A stretch of 64,000 nt of DNA from Gammaproteobacteria bacterium. Lineage in GTDB: Bacteria; Pseudomonadota; Gammaproteobacteria; Steroidobacterales; GCA-2729495. Location: assembly GCA_016874095.1 (NCBI GenBank), contig VGVH01000008.1, positions 1 to 64,000 on the forward strand, read 5' to 3'. The position numbers and the translations under genes were made by a program. Below the pieces are notes generated by a model. The model was not told where the DNA came from, did not search any database, and was given only the letters and a program-made list of their open reading frames with translations. Below, in pieces: positions 34,779 through 44,128 of this stretch (positions are counted from its first letter, which is position 1; each line of letters opens with the position of its first letter).

Positions 34779-36212
34779 ATGGCACATCTGCGCCAGTTCT
34801 TTATCGATGGGGCCTGGGTAGATCCGCTCGAGGGCCGCGATTTTCCCGTGACCGACCCGGCGACGGGTGAGTCGACCGGCAGCATCAGCCTGGGCGGGCC
34901 CCGCGACGCCGCGCGCGCGATCGCCGCCGCGGCGCAGGCGTTCCCTGCCTATGCGGCCACGACCGTGGCTGAGCGCCGTGCGCTCATCGTCCGCTTCGTG
35001 GACGTTTACAGGCGCCGCTTCGAGGATGTCGCGCAGGCCATCTCGGCGGAACTCGGTGCGCCGATTGCCTTTGCGCGCAAGTCGCAGACGAAGCTCGGCA
35101 TCGGCCACATGCAGACGATGCACGATATCCTGGGCAGCTACGCTTTCGTCGAGGATCGCGGCAGCATGCGGCTGGTGCGCGAGCCGGTCGGTGTCTGCGG
35201 CCTGATCACGCCGTGGAACTGGCCGATCAACCAGATCGCCTGCAAGGTCGCGCCGGCCCTCGGCGCGGGCTGTACGATGGTGCTGAAGCCGAGTGAAATC
35301 GCGCCGCTGTCGGCCATCGTTTTCACGGAGATCCTGCAGGAGGCGGGCGTTCCGCCGGGCGTCTTCAACCTCGTCCAGGGCGACGGCCCGGGCGTGGGTC
35401 AGGCGCTGGCCTCGCACCCGGACGTCGATATGGTCTCGTTCACGGGCTCGACCCGTGGCGGCGTCGCGGTGGCGAAATCGGCGGCGGACAGCGTCAAGCG
35501 CGTGCACCAGGAACTGGGCGGGAAGTCGCCGAACCTCATCCTCGACTCAGCGGTGCTGGAGCGCGCGGTGGCCGAGGGCGTGCGCGAGTGTTTCGGCAAC
35601 AGCGGCCAGTCCTGCAACGCGCCCTCGCGCATGCTGGTCCCGCGCAGCCTGCACGATCGCGCTGCGGCGATCGCCCGCGAGACGGCGGCATCGCTCGTGG
35701 TGGGCGACCCGCGCGACGAGAAGACCGATCTCGGACCGGTGATCAGCCGCGTGCAGTTCGACAAGATCCAGCGCCTGATAGAAGCGGGCATCGCGGAAGG
35801 CGCGACGCTGGTGACGGGAGGGCCCGGCCGGCCCAAAGGCCTGTCACGCGGCTGGTACGTGCAGCCGACGGTGTTCGCCAATGTCGCGAACAGCATGACC
35901 ATCGCCCGCGAGGAAATTTTCGGGCCGGTGCTGTCGATCCTGCCGTATGACTCGCAGGCCGAGGCGATCGCCATCGCCAACGACACGCCCTACGGCCTTG
36001 CCGCCTACGTGTCGGGCAGCGACCTCACGCAGGTGCACCGTGTGGCCGGCGCGTTGCGCGCGGGCATGGTGCACCTGAACGACCAGGGCATGGGCCTCAA
36101 CGCCCCCTTCGGCGGCTTCAAGCAGTCCGGCAACGGCCGCGAATGGGGCGAGTTCGGCCTCGAGGCCTTCGTCGAGCTCAAGGCGGTGCTGGGGTACCAG
36201 CCCGCCGCCTGA
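34779..36212 (+). CDS. aldehyde dehydrogenase (NAD(P)+)
   Basis: The 477-residue protein has the family layout: P-W-N-W-P at 145-149, F-T-G-S-T-R-G-G (221-228) at the cofactor site, general base Glu245 in Q-E-L-G-G-K-S-P-N, nucleophile Cys279 in G-N-S-G-Q-S-C-N-A-P-S-R, and E-E-I-F-G-P-V. It oxidises an aldehyde to the acid; the substrate is not evident. The S-C-N-A-P context differs from the common Q-x-C-x-A of aromatic enzymes. ATG 34779 is supported by the family start; a much longer frame upstream is antisense to the TVP38 gene. Confidence 0.92.
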   Translation: MAHLRQFFIDGAWVDPLEGRDFPVTDPATGESTGSISLGGPRDAARAIAAAAQAFPAYAATTVAERRALIVRFVDVYRRRFEDVAQAISAELGAPIAFARKSQTKLGIGHMQTMHDILGSYAFVEDRGSMRLVREPVGVCGLITPWNWPINQIACKVAPALGAGCTMVLKPSEIAPLSAIVFTEILQEAGVPPGVFNLVQGDGPGVGQALASHPDVDMVSFTGSTRGGVAVAKSAADSVKRVHQELGGKSPNLILDSAVLERAVAEGVRECFGNSGQSCNAPSRMLVPRSLHDRAAAIARETAASLVVGDPRDEKTDLGPVISRVQFDKIQRLIEAGIAEGATLVTGGPGRPKGLSRGWYVQPTVFANVANSMTIAREEIFGPVLSILPYDSQAEAIAIANDTPYGLAAYVSGSDLTQVHRVAGALRAGMVHLNDQGMGLNAPFGGFKQSGNGREWGEFGLEAFVELKAVLGYQPAA

Positions 36213-36221
36213 GTCCCGGAG

Positions 36222-39200
36222 TCAGTTGGCCGAGCCGCCGAACCTGTAGTTGGCCCGCAGGCCGATCGACCGCGGCGGCGTCAGGAAGGCCGCGCGGGCG
36301 CTCGGCACTTCAGCCGTGGATCCGATACCACCCAGCTGTCCGCCGATGTCGGCCGACACGCCGAGCACGAAACAGCAGCCGAGGCCGGGCTGGTTGCTCG
36401 CCGACCGTATGCTGTCGTCGTCGAGCAGGTTGTCGACATAGCCCACGATGCTCCAGCTGTCGCCATCGTTGATGCCGACGAACAGGTCGAAGTTCGCGTA
36501 GGAGCCGAGCCAGTTCTCGTTCGTGTACTCGATGTACTGCTTGCTCTTCCACTGGCCGGCCAGTTCGATGTAGGCCTCCAGCGTATCGGCGACCGGCACG
36601 GAGTATTTCACCGCGCCCACCACCGTGTGCCGCGGAGCCCGTTCGAGCTTGTTGCCCTCGAAGCTGATCGAGCAGGCTGCCCGGAACAGGTCGACTGCCT
36701 GCCCGACGCCGGTCACCGGGTCGTTGATGATGACCGTCTCCTTTAGCGTCGTCGGCGTGCAGTTGCCGGCGAGAGCGATGTTGTTCTCGCTGGTGGCACT
36801 GTCGATGTAATTGCCGTACTCGCCGTCGATGTAGAGGTAGGAGGCCCTGAGGTCCCAGTTGCCGCCGAGGAATTCCCCGGCCGGCTGCCACAGGAACGCC
36901 AGCTCGCCACCCAGCACCTCGGCCGGCGCGTTGTCGATCTTCGACACCGCGCGCCCATCGGGGCCCAGTCCCTGCACCAGCACCTGCTTGTCGGTGTAGT
37001 CGTTGTAGAAGACCACGCCCTCCAGGTAGACCGTACCGTCGAACAGGGTCGCCTTGGTGCCGATCTCCCAGGTGTCCATCTTTTCGGGATCGTAGGCCGA
37101 GAGGTCTGCGCGAATTCCGGATGCGCCGAAAGTGAAGGTTGCCAAGCCACCGGGCTTCTCGGAATGCGCCCAGGCCGCGTAGACGTTGATGTCGTCGCTG
37201 AAACGGTGCTGCAGCGTGATCTTCGGTGCGAACCAGTCGTCCGTACGGCTGAGCGAGGAGTGGCAGAAGGGATTCAGCAGGTTGAATATAGGGTCGCGGG
37301 CCGGCCGACCCTCTTCGGCAGCTGCGGCGATCTCGGCGTCGACAGCCGCCTCGTAGGCCAGCAGGGCAGAATCGTCCTGGCAATTCGGATTCAGGAGGCC
37401 GCCGTTGTTGAGCACCGGGTCGTTTACCTGGAACAGGGCCGTGTTCTTGACGCCGGCATCGGTGATGCCCTTGAAGACGTCGTACTGGCGCATGAAATTC
37501 GCTTCGCTCCAGAACGGGCCGCCCAGATCGGTTCCCGAAATCGTGCCGGGCGCGCGCCTCAGGAAGTCGAGTCCGGTCAGTCCGAGCTGTTCGGCATAGC
37601 AGGCGAGTCCCGGGACGCCGCAGATCGACCAGCTGCCGGGTCCACCGGCTGCGGTGGTGCGCCAGAACGAAGGCCCGACCACCTCGAGTTCCTCGTGGCT
37701 GTAGCGGCCCTCGAGGATCAGCGTGGTTTCCTCGGTCATGTCGATCTCGACGAGCGCGTAGATCGAGCGGTGGTCGGTGTGGCGGTCGGCGGGGCTGTCG
37801 CGCGTGTACTGCTGTATGCCGTCATAAGCAGAGCCGTCGCCGAAGGTCGATAGGCCGCTGTTCGGCCCGATGAAATACTGCACGGGCAGCTCGGTGTAGC
37901 CCGGGCAGGCCGGCTGGAAGATGAAGTTGGCCGCGTCGATGTCGGCCAGGTTGTTGGTCGAGTAGAAGCAGTAGCTGCCGTTCGCCTGCATGGTCAGCGA
38001 CTGGCTGCGGTTCTCCACGTCTTCCTTCCAGTAGGTGCCGCCGATCGTCATCTGGATCGGGCCGTCGGAGTTCGTGGAGTAGCGGATATCGAAGTGGGTC
38101 TGCTCGAGATCCTTGTTGTTGTTGCTCTGAAAGATGTTGACGTTGTCGTCCAGGAACGGCTGGTCCGGGTCGTCGAAGGCGTAGCGGGCGAAGTCGATCG
38201 CTTCGTCGCCCTCGTCGCTCGTGTAGCCGGCAGTCATCGTGAACTTGCCGCGCTCGAGTTCCCAATCGGCCTGGGTGGTGAATCGGAAGGTGTCGCCATC
38301 CAGGCCGGGATAGTCTTCGCCCGGGTTGAACGGATCGGTGGAGAGGCGGACGCGCAACTGGTCGCCGTCGGGCGCCTGCCCCGCGTATATCGGCAGGCGC
38401 CGCTGGCAGTGGGGTCCGTCGCCAATGGCCGGATTGAGCGGGTCGAAGCTCAGGCGGGTGTAGCGATCGATCAGCGCCTGGTTGAGCAGTTGTGTTTCGA
38501 CGGCGCTGTCGATCAGGCGCTCCTCCAGGTTGTCCGGCAGGCAGAACAGCGCTGTCGGCAGATCGAGTCCATCGGGCGGATCATCCTGGTCTTCGAACCA
38601 GGGCAGTTCGAGTCCCGGCGGGCCCTCGGGGATGAGCGGATCGCCGTTCGGGGTGAATACCCCATCCGGCTGCGTAATCACCGTGTTGGCCCCGAGGTAA
38701 GCCTCGGGGGACTGCCCGTACTCGTAGTGCTCGAAGGACCCGCGGAATTCGAGCGTGAATCCATTGCCGAAGTCGGACTTCGTCTTCACGGCAAAGCCGT
38801 AGCCCTTCTCGAAGCCGATGTTGTTGCCGGTGATGCTGTTGTCGAAGTAGCCGTCCTCGTCCCACCAGGCGCCATTGACCAGAACGCCCAGCTTTTCGCC
38901 GAGCACCGGGCCACCGAAGTCTGCTGAAAAGCCGTACTGGTCGTGTTCGTTCAGGTCGGCGTCCATGACGCCGCCCCAGGTGTCGTAGGGATCCTTGGTC
39001 CGGAACTGGATCGCGCCATTGAATGCGCTTCGGCCCCACAGTGCGCTCTGCGGGCCCTTGACGATGTCCACCTGTTCCACGGCGATGAGGCGCTGGTTGA
39101 CGAGTACCGATCCGCCGGACGTGGAAATGGCTTCGCTCGAGATGTCCACGCCGTCGACGAGAATCGCGGCGTTCTGCCGGCCACGTGTCGGGGACAGGCC

Positions 39201-39491
39201 GCGAATAGCAAGCCGCGTGTCGTTGCGACTCGATCCCTGGTCGAACTTGATGCTGGCAGACTGCTGGGCGATCTTCGCGAGATCCGTCAGGCCTTTCTGC
39301 TGGATGTCCTCCGCCCGAATCGCTTCAATGGCGACGGGCACCTCGCTGAGCGCTTCTTCCCGTTTGCGCGCTTCGACGATGATTTCCTCGATCTGTGCCG
39401 TCGCGGTCAGGGGCACTGCGAGCGCGAGCACCGTCACTGCGGCGGAAGTCAGGACTAGCGCGCCTTGGCGCCATTGCTGGAAGTTACGCAT
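36222..39491 (-). CDS. TonB-dependent outer-membrane receptor
   Basis: A 1,089-residue receptor. It has a signal peptide of about 32 residues (L-V-L-T-S-A-A-V-T-V-L-A-L-A...T-A-T-A) and a TonB box-like E-E-I-I-V-E-A-R-K-R-E-E. The plug domain contains G-L-S-P-T-R-G-R-Q-N-A-A-I-L-V-D-G-V-D and V-D-I-V-K-G-P-Q-S-A-L-W-G-R-S-A-F-N-G-A, and a long beta-barrel follows. It is larger than most siderophore receptors and fits the clade often found with catabolic genes. The C-terminus ends ...Y-R-F-G-G-S-A-N, so the usual terminal aromatic sits six residues in. It is divergent from the ThDP enzyme gene and may take up that pathway's substrate. Confidence 0.93.
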   Translation of the reverse strand: MRNFQQWRQGALVLTSAAVTVLALAVPLTATAQIEEIIVEARKREEALSEVPVAIEAIRAEDIQQKGLTDLAKIAQQSASIKFDQGSSRNDTRLAIRGLSPTRGRQNAAILVDGVDISSEAISTSGGSVLVNQRLIAVEQVDIVKGPQSALWGRSAFNGAIQFRTKDPYDTWGGVMDADLNEHDQYGFSADFGGPVLGEKLGVLVNGAWWDEDGYFDNSITGNNIGFEKGYGFAVKTKSDFGNGFTLEFRGSFEHYEYGQSPEAYLGANTVITQPDGVFTPNGDPLIPEGPPGLELPWFEDQDDPPDGLDLPTALFCLPDNLEERLIDSAVETQLLNQALIDRYTRLSFDPLNPAIGDGPHCQRRLPIYAGQAPDGDQLRVRLSTDPFNPGEDYPGLDGDTFRFTTQADWELERGKFTMTAGYTSDEGDEAIDFARYAFDDPDQPFLDDNVNIFQSNNNKDLEQTHFDIRYSTNSDGPIQMTIGGTYWKEDVENRSQSLTMQANGSYCFYSTNNLADIDAANFIFQPACPGYTELPVQYFIGPNSGLSTFGDGSAYDGIQQYTRDSPADRHTDHRSIYALVEIDMTEETTLILEGRYSHEELEVVGPSFWRTTAAGGPGSWSICGVPGLACYAEQLGLTGLDFLRRAPGTISGTDLGGPFWSEANFMRQYDVFKGITDAGVKNTALFQVNDPVLNNGGLLNPNCQDDSALLAYEAAVDAEIAAAAEEGRPARDPIFNLLNPFCHSSLSRTDDWFAPKITLQHRFSDDINVYAAWAHSEKPGGLATFTFGASGIRADLSAYDPEKMDTWEIGTKATLFDGTVYLEGVVFYNDYTDKQVLVQGLGPDGRAVSKIDNAPAEVLGGELAFLWQPAGEFLGGNWDLRASYLYIDGEYGNYIDSATSENNIALAGNCTPTTLKETVIINDPVTGVGQAVDLFRAACSISFEGNKLERAPRHTVVGAVKYSVPVADTLEAYIELAGQWKSKQYIEYTNENWLGSYANFDLFVGINDGDSWSIVGYVDNLLDDDSIRSASNQPGLGCCFVLGVSADIGGQLGGIGSTAEVPSARAAFLTPPRSIGLRANYRFGGSAN

Positions 39492-39861
39492 AGAACCCCC
39501 GATTCACTCAGCCGCGTTGGCACGGCAGGTAAACTGTTGTTTGACTTCATAAAGCGCAATGCAGCGCGTTATCGGCACGCCTGGAGTGACGGGCTGACCG
39601 GCTGATCACCGATCACCCCGGCCGCAACGCGCGATCCCCCGCGACGACGCTTCCTCCCCCTGAAATCGGATAGCCCTGTCGGCACCTGTCGTTGTAGCGG
39701 GGGGATTGTAACAACTGCGGCCGGGGCTGCCAGTGCGGGGGACCGGGTGCGAGGACCCGATGGGCGGTCACTGCGGCAGATCGCCGCGACTCCCTCTGGC
39801 GCCGGGCACGGTTCCGCCGCAGGATGCTGCGGTAAACCACAGGGCACGGAGGACTCCTGCC
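39492..39861. promoter_or_regulatory. divergent intergenic region, TonB receptor / ThDP enzyme
   Basis: This 370-bp gap separates two divergent genes. The AT-richer stretch at 39528-39575 (with TTGACT at 39541) is about 40-80 bases upstream of the receptor gene and is the likeliest promoter site, though I cannot pair the hexamers. GGAGG at 39848-39852 is the ribosome site for ATG 39862. An open frame from 39733 runs into the ThDP gene in phase, but it is low-complexity and not needed. No Fur-type box or riboswitch is evident. Confidence 0.4.
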
Positions 39862-41778
39862 ATGCGCGAGCTGCTCAAGCACTACGTCGACCAAACCATC
39901 TCCCGGCGCGACTTTACGGCGGGTCTTGCCGCGCTCGGGTTCTCCGCCGTGGCGGCCGAGTCGCTCGCCGCGTCGCTCAGCGCCGGCCTGACCCACCCGC
40001 TGCCGGCGGCCGGCGTGAACTTCAAGGGCACCGGTGCGGAAATCTTCGTCGAGACCCTGCGTGCGGCGGGCATCCGCAACGTGTTCGGCACGACCGCGAC
40101 CGGCATGTCGTCGTTCTTCGACGCCATCACGCTGCGGCCCGACGTGCGCATGATCCTGTCCATCTCCGAGTCGCAGGCGACGAGCATGGCGCAGGGCTTC
40201 GAGCTCGCGAGTTTCACGACCGCGGCGCTGTTCGTGCCGGGCGTGGCCGTGCCGAGCACGCTCAACAACCTGTACAACGCCTGGAAGGACCGCTCCGCCA
40301 TTGCCGTCTTCGCCGACGGCCCGAGCAGCGAGTACCCGGGCCGCAATGGTTTCGAACAGATGGACGACTGGATCCAGCCTGCCGAGGAATTCACCAAGTG
40401 GACCTGGCAGGTCGACAAGCTCAGCCAGATCAGCGAGATGACACGCCGCGCGATCAAGGTCGCGCAGACGCCGCCCGGCGGCCCGGTCCATATCCGTTTC
40501 CCGAACGAGGTGCTGGCTGCCAGCAACGTCGAGCAGATCATCTACCCGCAGGCGCGCTTTCCCGTGCCGGCGCCGATGCTGCCGAAGCCCGAGCTGATCG
40601 AAGCGGCAGCCCGCGCGCTGCTCGAGGCGAAGCGGCCGGTGTTGTGCGCCGGCGGCGAGGTGACCCGCGCGTTCGCGAACGCGAGTTTCCTGCGGCTCGC
40701 CGAGTTGATCGGTGCGCCATTCACCCAGGGGCTCAGCTGTTACGGCGACGTGCCGATCCGCCACCCCCTGTTCGGCGGCCACTACGGTCTGGGCTTCCCG
40801 CGCGTGGCGGGCGGGCAGGACGTATTCCTTAATATAGGTGCACCGATGCCGGATCCGGCCATCATCGCGCCGCCCGTCCCGCGGACGGCGAAGGTCATCC
40901 AGGCTCGGGTCGAGATGGACGCCATCGCGATGAGCCAGCCGGTCGACATTGCGATCGCCGCCGGCGCGAAGGAGACCATCGTCGCCCTGACCGACGCGAT
41001 CAAGGGCATGGCGACGGCGGAGCGGTTGCAGTCGATTGCGGCGCCGCGCATGGAGGCGGCGCGCGCTGCGGCCGCGAAGGAGGAAACCCGCCGGCTGGAG
41101 GCCGCGAAGGAGCACTGGAACGCGAGTCCCCTGTCCTGGGAACGCGTTTCGGCCGAACTCGACGCCGTGCTCGAGCCGGAAGCGGTCATCGTGCCCGAAC
41201 TCGACTACCGCATTCCCTACCCCTGGCTGAACGTCGCGGAAGGCGGCCGGCGCATCGTCGGTCAGACGACCGGATTCGCGCTCGGCTGGGGCGTCGGCGC
41301 CGCGATCGGCGTCAAGATCGCGATGCCGGACGAGGAAGTCTGCTGCCTCGTGGGCGACGGGGCGTTCCTGTTCGGCCAGATCGAATCGCTGTGGACGGCG
41401 TCGCGTTACGAAATCCCGGTGCTGATCGTGATCATGAACAACCGCAGCTACGACAACGAGCGCAACCGCATCGAGGGCCTGTCGCCGCTGTGGCGCAACC
41501 AGGACACGCGCTCGCAGTGGCGCGACGTGACCGGCTACCTCGGCCGGCCGGAGGTGGATTTCGCCGGGCTGGCGAAGAGCTTCGAGATCGAAGGCGCCAC
41601 CTGCACGCGGCCGGATGAACTGAAGAAGGCGCTGCGTCGCGCAAAGGGCGTGCTGCGCGAGGGGCGGCCGTTCCTCATCGATGCCGTGATCATGCAGCTC
41701 GACCGGAGCCTGCGGCGCACCGTGCACACCTGGTACCCGAAGATCTCGATCGCCAGCGAACGCCAGCGCAAGGTCTAG
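39862..41778 (+). CDS. ThDP-dependent decarboxylase/synthase-like enzyme with Tat-like leader
   Basis: The 638-residue protein has the three-domain layout of acetolactate synthase/benzoylformate decarboxylase enzymes. Glu103 in S-I-S-E-S-Q is in the position that activates thiamine, and the Mg/ThDP motif G-D-G-A-F-L-F-G runs to M-N-N-R-S-Y. The reaction type (decarboxylation, carboligation or oxidation of a 2-keto acid) is not decided by sequence. The first 40 residues carry T-I-S-R15-R16-D-F-T-A-G followed by a hydrophobic stretch and small residues, which matches a twin-arginine signal. That is unexpected for this cytoplasmic family. A GGAGG site precedes ATG 39862. An aldo/keto reductase gene follows after 9 bases. 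Confidence 0.88.
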   Translation: MRELLKHYVDQTISRRDFTAGLAALGFSAVAAESLAASLSAGLTHPLPAAGVNFKGTGAEIFVETLRAAGIRNVFGTTATGMSSFFDAITLRPDVRMILSISESQATSMAQGFELASFTTAALFVPGVAVPSTLNNLYNAWKDRSAIAVFADGPSSEYPGRNGFEQMDDWIQPAEEFTKWTWQVDKLSQISEMTRRAIKVAQTPPGGPVHIRFPNEVLAASNVEQIIYPQARFPVPAPMLPKPELIEAAARALLEAKRPVLCAGGEVTRAFANASFLRLAELIGAPFTQGLSCYGDVPIRHPLFGGHYGLGFPRVAGGQDVFLNIGAPMPDPAIIAPPVPRTAKVIQARVEMDAIAMSQPVDIAIAAGAKETIVALTDAIKGMATAERLQSIAAPRMEAARAAAAKEETRRLEAAKEHWNASPLSWERVSAELDAVLEPEAVIVPELDYRIPYPWLNVAEGGRRIVGQTTGFALGWGVGAAIGVKIAMPDEEVCCLVGDGAFLFGQIESLWTASRYEIPVLIVIMNNRSYDNERNRIEGLSPLWRNQDTRSQWRDVTGYLGRPEVDFAGLAKSFEIEGATCTRPDELKKALRRAKGVLREGRPFLIDAVIMQLDRSLRRTVHTWYPKISIASERQRKV

Positions 41779-41787
41779 GGGTAGGAC

Positions 41788-42768
41788 ATGGAGATGCGCA
41801 CACTGGGTCGTTCGGGCCTGCAGCTGCCGGTGGTGGGCCTCGGCTGCATGAACTTCGGGATGATGAACGACCAGGCGCAGGCGACGGCGATCGTGAACCG
41901 TGCGCTGGAGCTGGGCGTGACGTTCTTCGACACCGCGGACGTGTACGGCAACCGCGGTGCCTCGGAGGAGTATCTCGGCAAGTCCCTCGGTGCCAGGCGC
42001 CGTGACGTCGTGATCGCCACGAAATTCGCCGGCCCGATGTCGGCCGACCAGGCCTGGATGCAGGGCGCATCGCGTCGCTGGGTCATGCAGGCGGTGGAGG
42101 GGAGCCTGCGGCGGCTGAACACCGACTGGATCGACCTCTACCAGATGCACCGCCCGGACGACGCGGTGCCGATGGAGGAAACGCTGCGCGCCCTCGACGA
42201 CCTCGTGCGCCAGGGCAAGCTGCGCTACATCGGCTGCTCCAATTTCGCCGGCTGGCAGATCGCGGACGCTGCCTGGACGGCAGAATCCCGCGGCTGCACG
42301 CCATTCATCTCGGCGCAGAATCGCTACAGCCTCATGAGCCGCGACCTCGAAAAGGAAGTGGCACCGGCCGTCAGACGCTACGGCCTCGGTGTGCTGCCGT
42401 ACTTCCCGCTGGAGAGCGGACTGCTGTCGGGCAAGTACCGCCCCGGCGCAGAGTTTCCCCAGGATTCACGTCTCGCGAAGTGGGGTCAGTGGGCCGCCGG
42501 CGCGTTTGCGAGCCCCGACAAGCTCGCGAAGCTCGGCCAGCTGCTGGCGCTCGCCGAGCAGCACGGGCACAGCATCCTCGAACTAGCGATGGGCTGGCTC
42601 GCTTCGAAGCCGTACGTCACCAGCATCATCGCCGGCGTGACGACCATCGCGCAGCTCGAGTCCAATGTCGCCGCGGCCGCCTGGCGCGGCTCGGCCGATG
42701 AACTCGCCGCGATCGACCGCATCTGCCCGCCGCCGGAGTCGGGGTTCGCGGGGCCGCAGCGGCGGTGA
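41788..42768 (+). CDS. aldo/keto reductase
   Basis: The 326-residue (alpha/beta)8 oxidoreductase begins M-E-M-R-T-L-G-R-S-G-L-Q-L-P-V-V-G-L-G-C-M-N-F-G. It has the catalytic Asp-Tyr in F-F-D-T-A-D-V-Y-G, Lys in A-T-K-F-A-G and His in Y-Q-M-H-R-P-D. It belongs to the YajO/Gcy-like class that reduces aldehydes or ketones with NADPH. It starts 9 bases after the ThDP enzyme gene and could reduce that enzyme's carbonyl product. Its stop overlaps the next gene's GTG (GTGA). Confidence 0.93.
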   Translation: MEMRTLGRSGLQLPVVGLGCMNFGMMNDQAQATAIVNRALELGVTFFDTADVYGNRGASEEYLGKSLGARRRDVVIATKFAGPMSADQAWMQGASRRWVMQAVEGSLRRLNTDWIDLYQMHRPDDAVPMEETLRALDDLVRQGKLRYIGCSNFAGWQIADAAWTAESRGCTPFISAQNRYSLMSRDLEKEVAPAVRRYGLGVLPYFPLESGLLSGKYRPGAEFPQDSRLAKWGQWAAGAFASPDKLAKLGQLLALAEQHGHSILELAMGWLASKPYVTSIIAGVTTIAQLESNVAAAAWRGSADELAAIDRICPPPESGFAGPQRR

Positions 42769-43064
42769 CCCGGCGATGGACGAACAGTCATCCCGCAGTG
42801 CGTGCAGCGGGCAGCCGCGGTGACGTGTGGCTCGTCGCGCCGACCGGCGCCGAGATGCGCAAGGTGAGGCCGGCCGTAGTCGTGTCGCCGGACGAATTGA
42901 ACGCACATCTGCGGACGTTCATCCTGGCTCCGCTGACCACCGGTGGCCACGCCTATCCCTATCGCGTGGTGGACGGCGCGCTGCTGGTGCGCCGTCTCGG
43001 CCGATTGTCGCCGGCGACGCTGTCGCAGGCGCTGGCGACACTGCAGGCGATGTTTGCACACTGA
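42765..43064 (+). CDS. orphan MazF/PemK-like protein, shortened
   Basis: The 99-residue protein shows the MazF core: R-G-D-V-W-L-V near residue 18, R-K-V-R-P-A-V-V-V-S with the catalytic arginine, and A-P-L-T-T with the catalytic threonine, then Y-P-Y-R-V-V. About 20 residues normally following, including the D-Q-[IV]-[RK]-[TS] loop, are missing: the sequence jumps to R-R-L-G-R-L-S-P-A-T-L. No MazE-type antitoxin gene is adjacent on either side; the neighbours are an aldo/keto reductase and a FabD-like gene. GTG 42765 overlaps the preceding stop. It may be inactive or repurposed. Confidence 0.7.
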   Translation: MTRRWTNSHPAVRAAGSRGDVWLVAPTGAEMRKVRPAVVVSPDELNAHLRTFILAPLTTGGHAYPYRVVDGALLVRRLGRLSPATLSQALATLQAMFAH

Positions 43065-43111
43065 CCGCGCGCTCCGTATCCTCGCGGCTACTCGCGGGAT
43101 GGGAAGCGACG

Positions 43112-44074
43112 ATGTCAGAGCAACGCGTGATGTGGGTGTTTCCGGGCCAGGGCTCGCAGTACCGGGGCATGGGCAGCGATCTGTGCAGCGAATTCCCCGT
43201 TGCGCGTGAAACCTATGCGGAAGCGAGCGATGCGCTCGGCTACGACATGGCCAGGCTGTCGTTCGAGGACCCGGCGAACGAGATAGGCCTTACGCGCTAC
43301 ACGCAGCCGGCACTGCTCACGCACTCGATGGCGTGTCTGCGCGTCTGGCGGGAACTGGCGGGGGATGTTGCGCCGGCTGCCTGCGCGGCAGGGCACAGCC
43401 TCGGCGAGTATTCGGCGCTGGTGGCTGCCGGCAGCCTCGGGCTCGCGGACGGACTCCGCCTGGTCAAGCGCCGCGGCGAGCTCATGGGCGAGTTCGGCGA
43501 GGGCGGCATGCTCGCGCTCGGCGTGGATGTCACCGAGGCTCGCCGCATCGCCGACCAGCATTACTGCCAGGTCGCGAGCATCAACCTGCCGGAGCAGACC
43601 GTCGTCGGCGGCCGCGACGCGGATCTTGCCTCGCTCGCTGCCGCAATCGAGCAGTCGGGTTCGCGCAAGCGCGCCATCCGGCTGGCGACCGAGGGTGCGT
43701 TCCACACCTATCTCATGGTCGAGGCCGCGCGCCGCTTCCGCGAGACGCTGGACGCGACTGCGTTCCAGCCTCCGGCGATCAGCGTCCTGTCGAACTACAC
43801 GGCGACGGCGCACGATGCGGACGCGGGCGCTATCCGTACGCGCCTCTTCTTCCAGCTCTTCAGCCCGGTCAACTGGGTTGGCTGCCTGCGCGCAGCGATC
43901 GATGGCGGAATCACGCACATGATCGAATTCGGCGGCGGGATCGGCACCGGCGACAAGCGACCCAACCTCGAGAGCATCGTCCGCAAGACGCTGAAGGGCT
44001 CGTCGTATGAGGCGAAATACGCTGCCGCGATCAATGTGGCGACGATTCGGGCTGCGGCCGCGGGGCGGGATTAG
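43112..44074 (+). CDS. malonyl-CoA:ACP transacylase-like protein (FabD family)
   Basis: The 320-residue protein has F-P-G-Q-G-S-Q-Y near the start, nucleophile Ser in A-G-H-S-L-G-E-Y-S-A-L, an arginine in V-K-R-R-G-E-L-M and the histidine in E-G-A-F-H-T-Y-L-M, the standard FabD set. It moves a malonyl (or related) group from CoA to an acyl carrier protein. No other fatty-acid synthesis gene is adjacent. The methylmalonyl-CoA cluster lies just beyond on the other strand, which may be chance. The genuine fabD may lie elsewhere. ATG 43112 follows GGGAAGCGAC. Confidence 0.9.
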   Translation: MSEQRVMWVFPGQGSQYRGMGSDLCSEFPVARETYAEASDALGYDMARLSFEDPANEIGLTRYTQPALLTHSMACLRVWRELAGDVAPAACAAGHSLGEYSALVAAGSLGLADGLRLVKRRGELMGEFGEGGMLALGVDVTEARRIADQHYCQVASINLPEQTVVGGRDADLASLAAAIEQSGSRKRAIRLATEGAFHTYLMVEAARRFRETLDATAFQPPAISVLSNYTATAHDADAGAIRTRLFFQLFSPVNWVGCLRAAIDGGITHMIEFGGGIGTGDKRPNLESIVRKTLKGSSYEAKYAAAINVATIRAAAAGRD

Positions 44075-44128
44075 TCATATTCCGGGGCGCCGATGGACAA
44101 CGGCCGTGGTCCGCGACAGACTCCGATC

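Noticed and set aside
34050-36212. A 720-codon frame that extends the aldehyde dehydrogenase N-terminally
   Set aside because: The extension is the antisense of the TVP38 gene and begins before any sensible ribosome site; ATG 34779 gives the normal family start.
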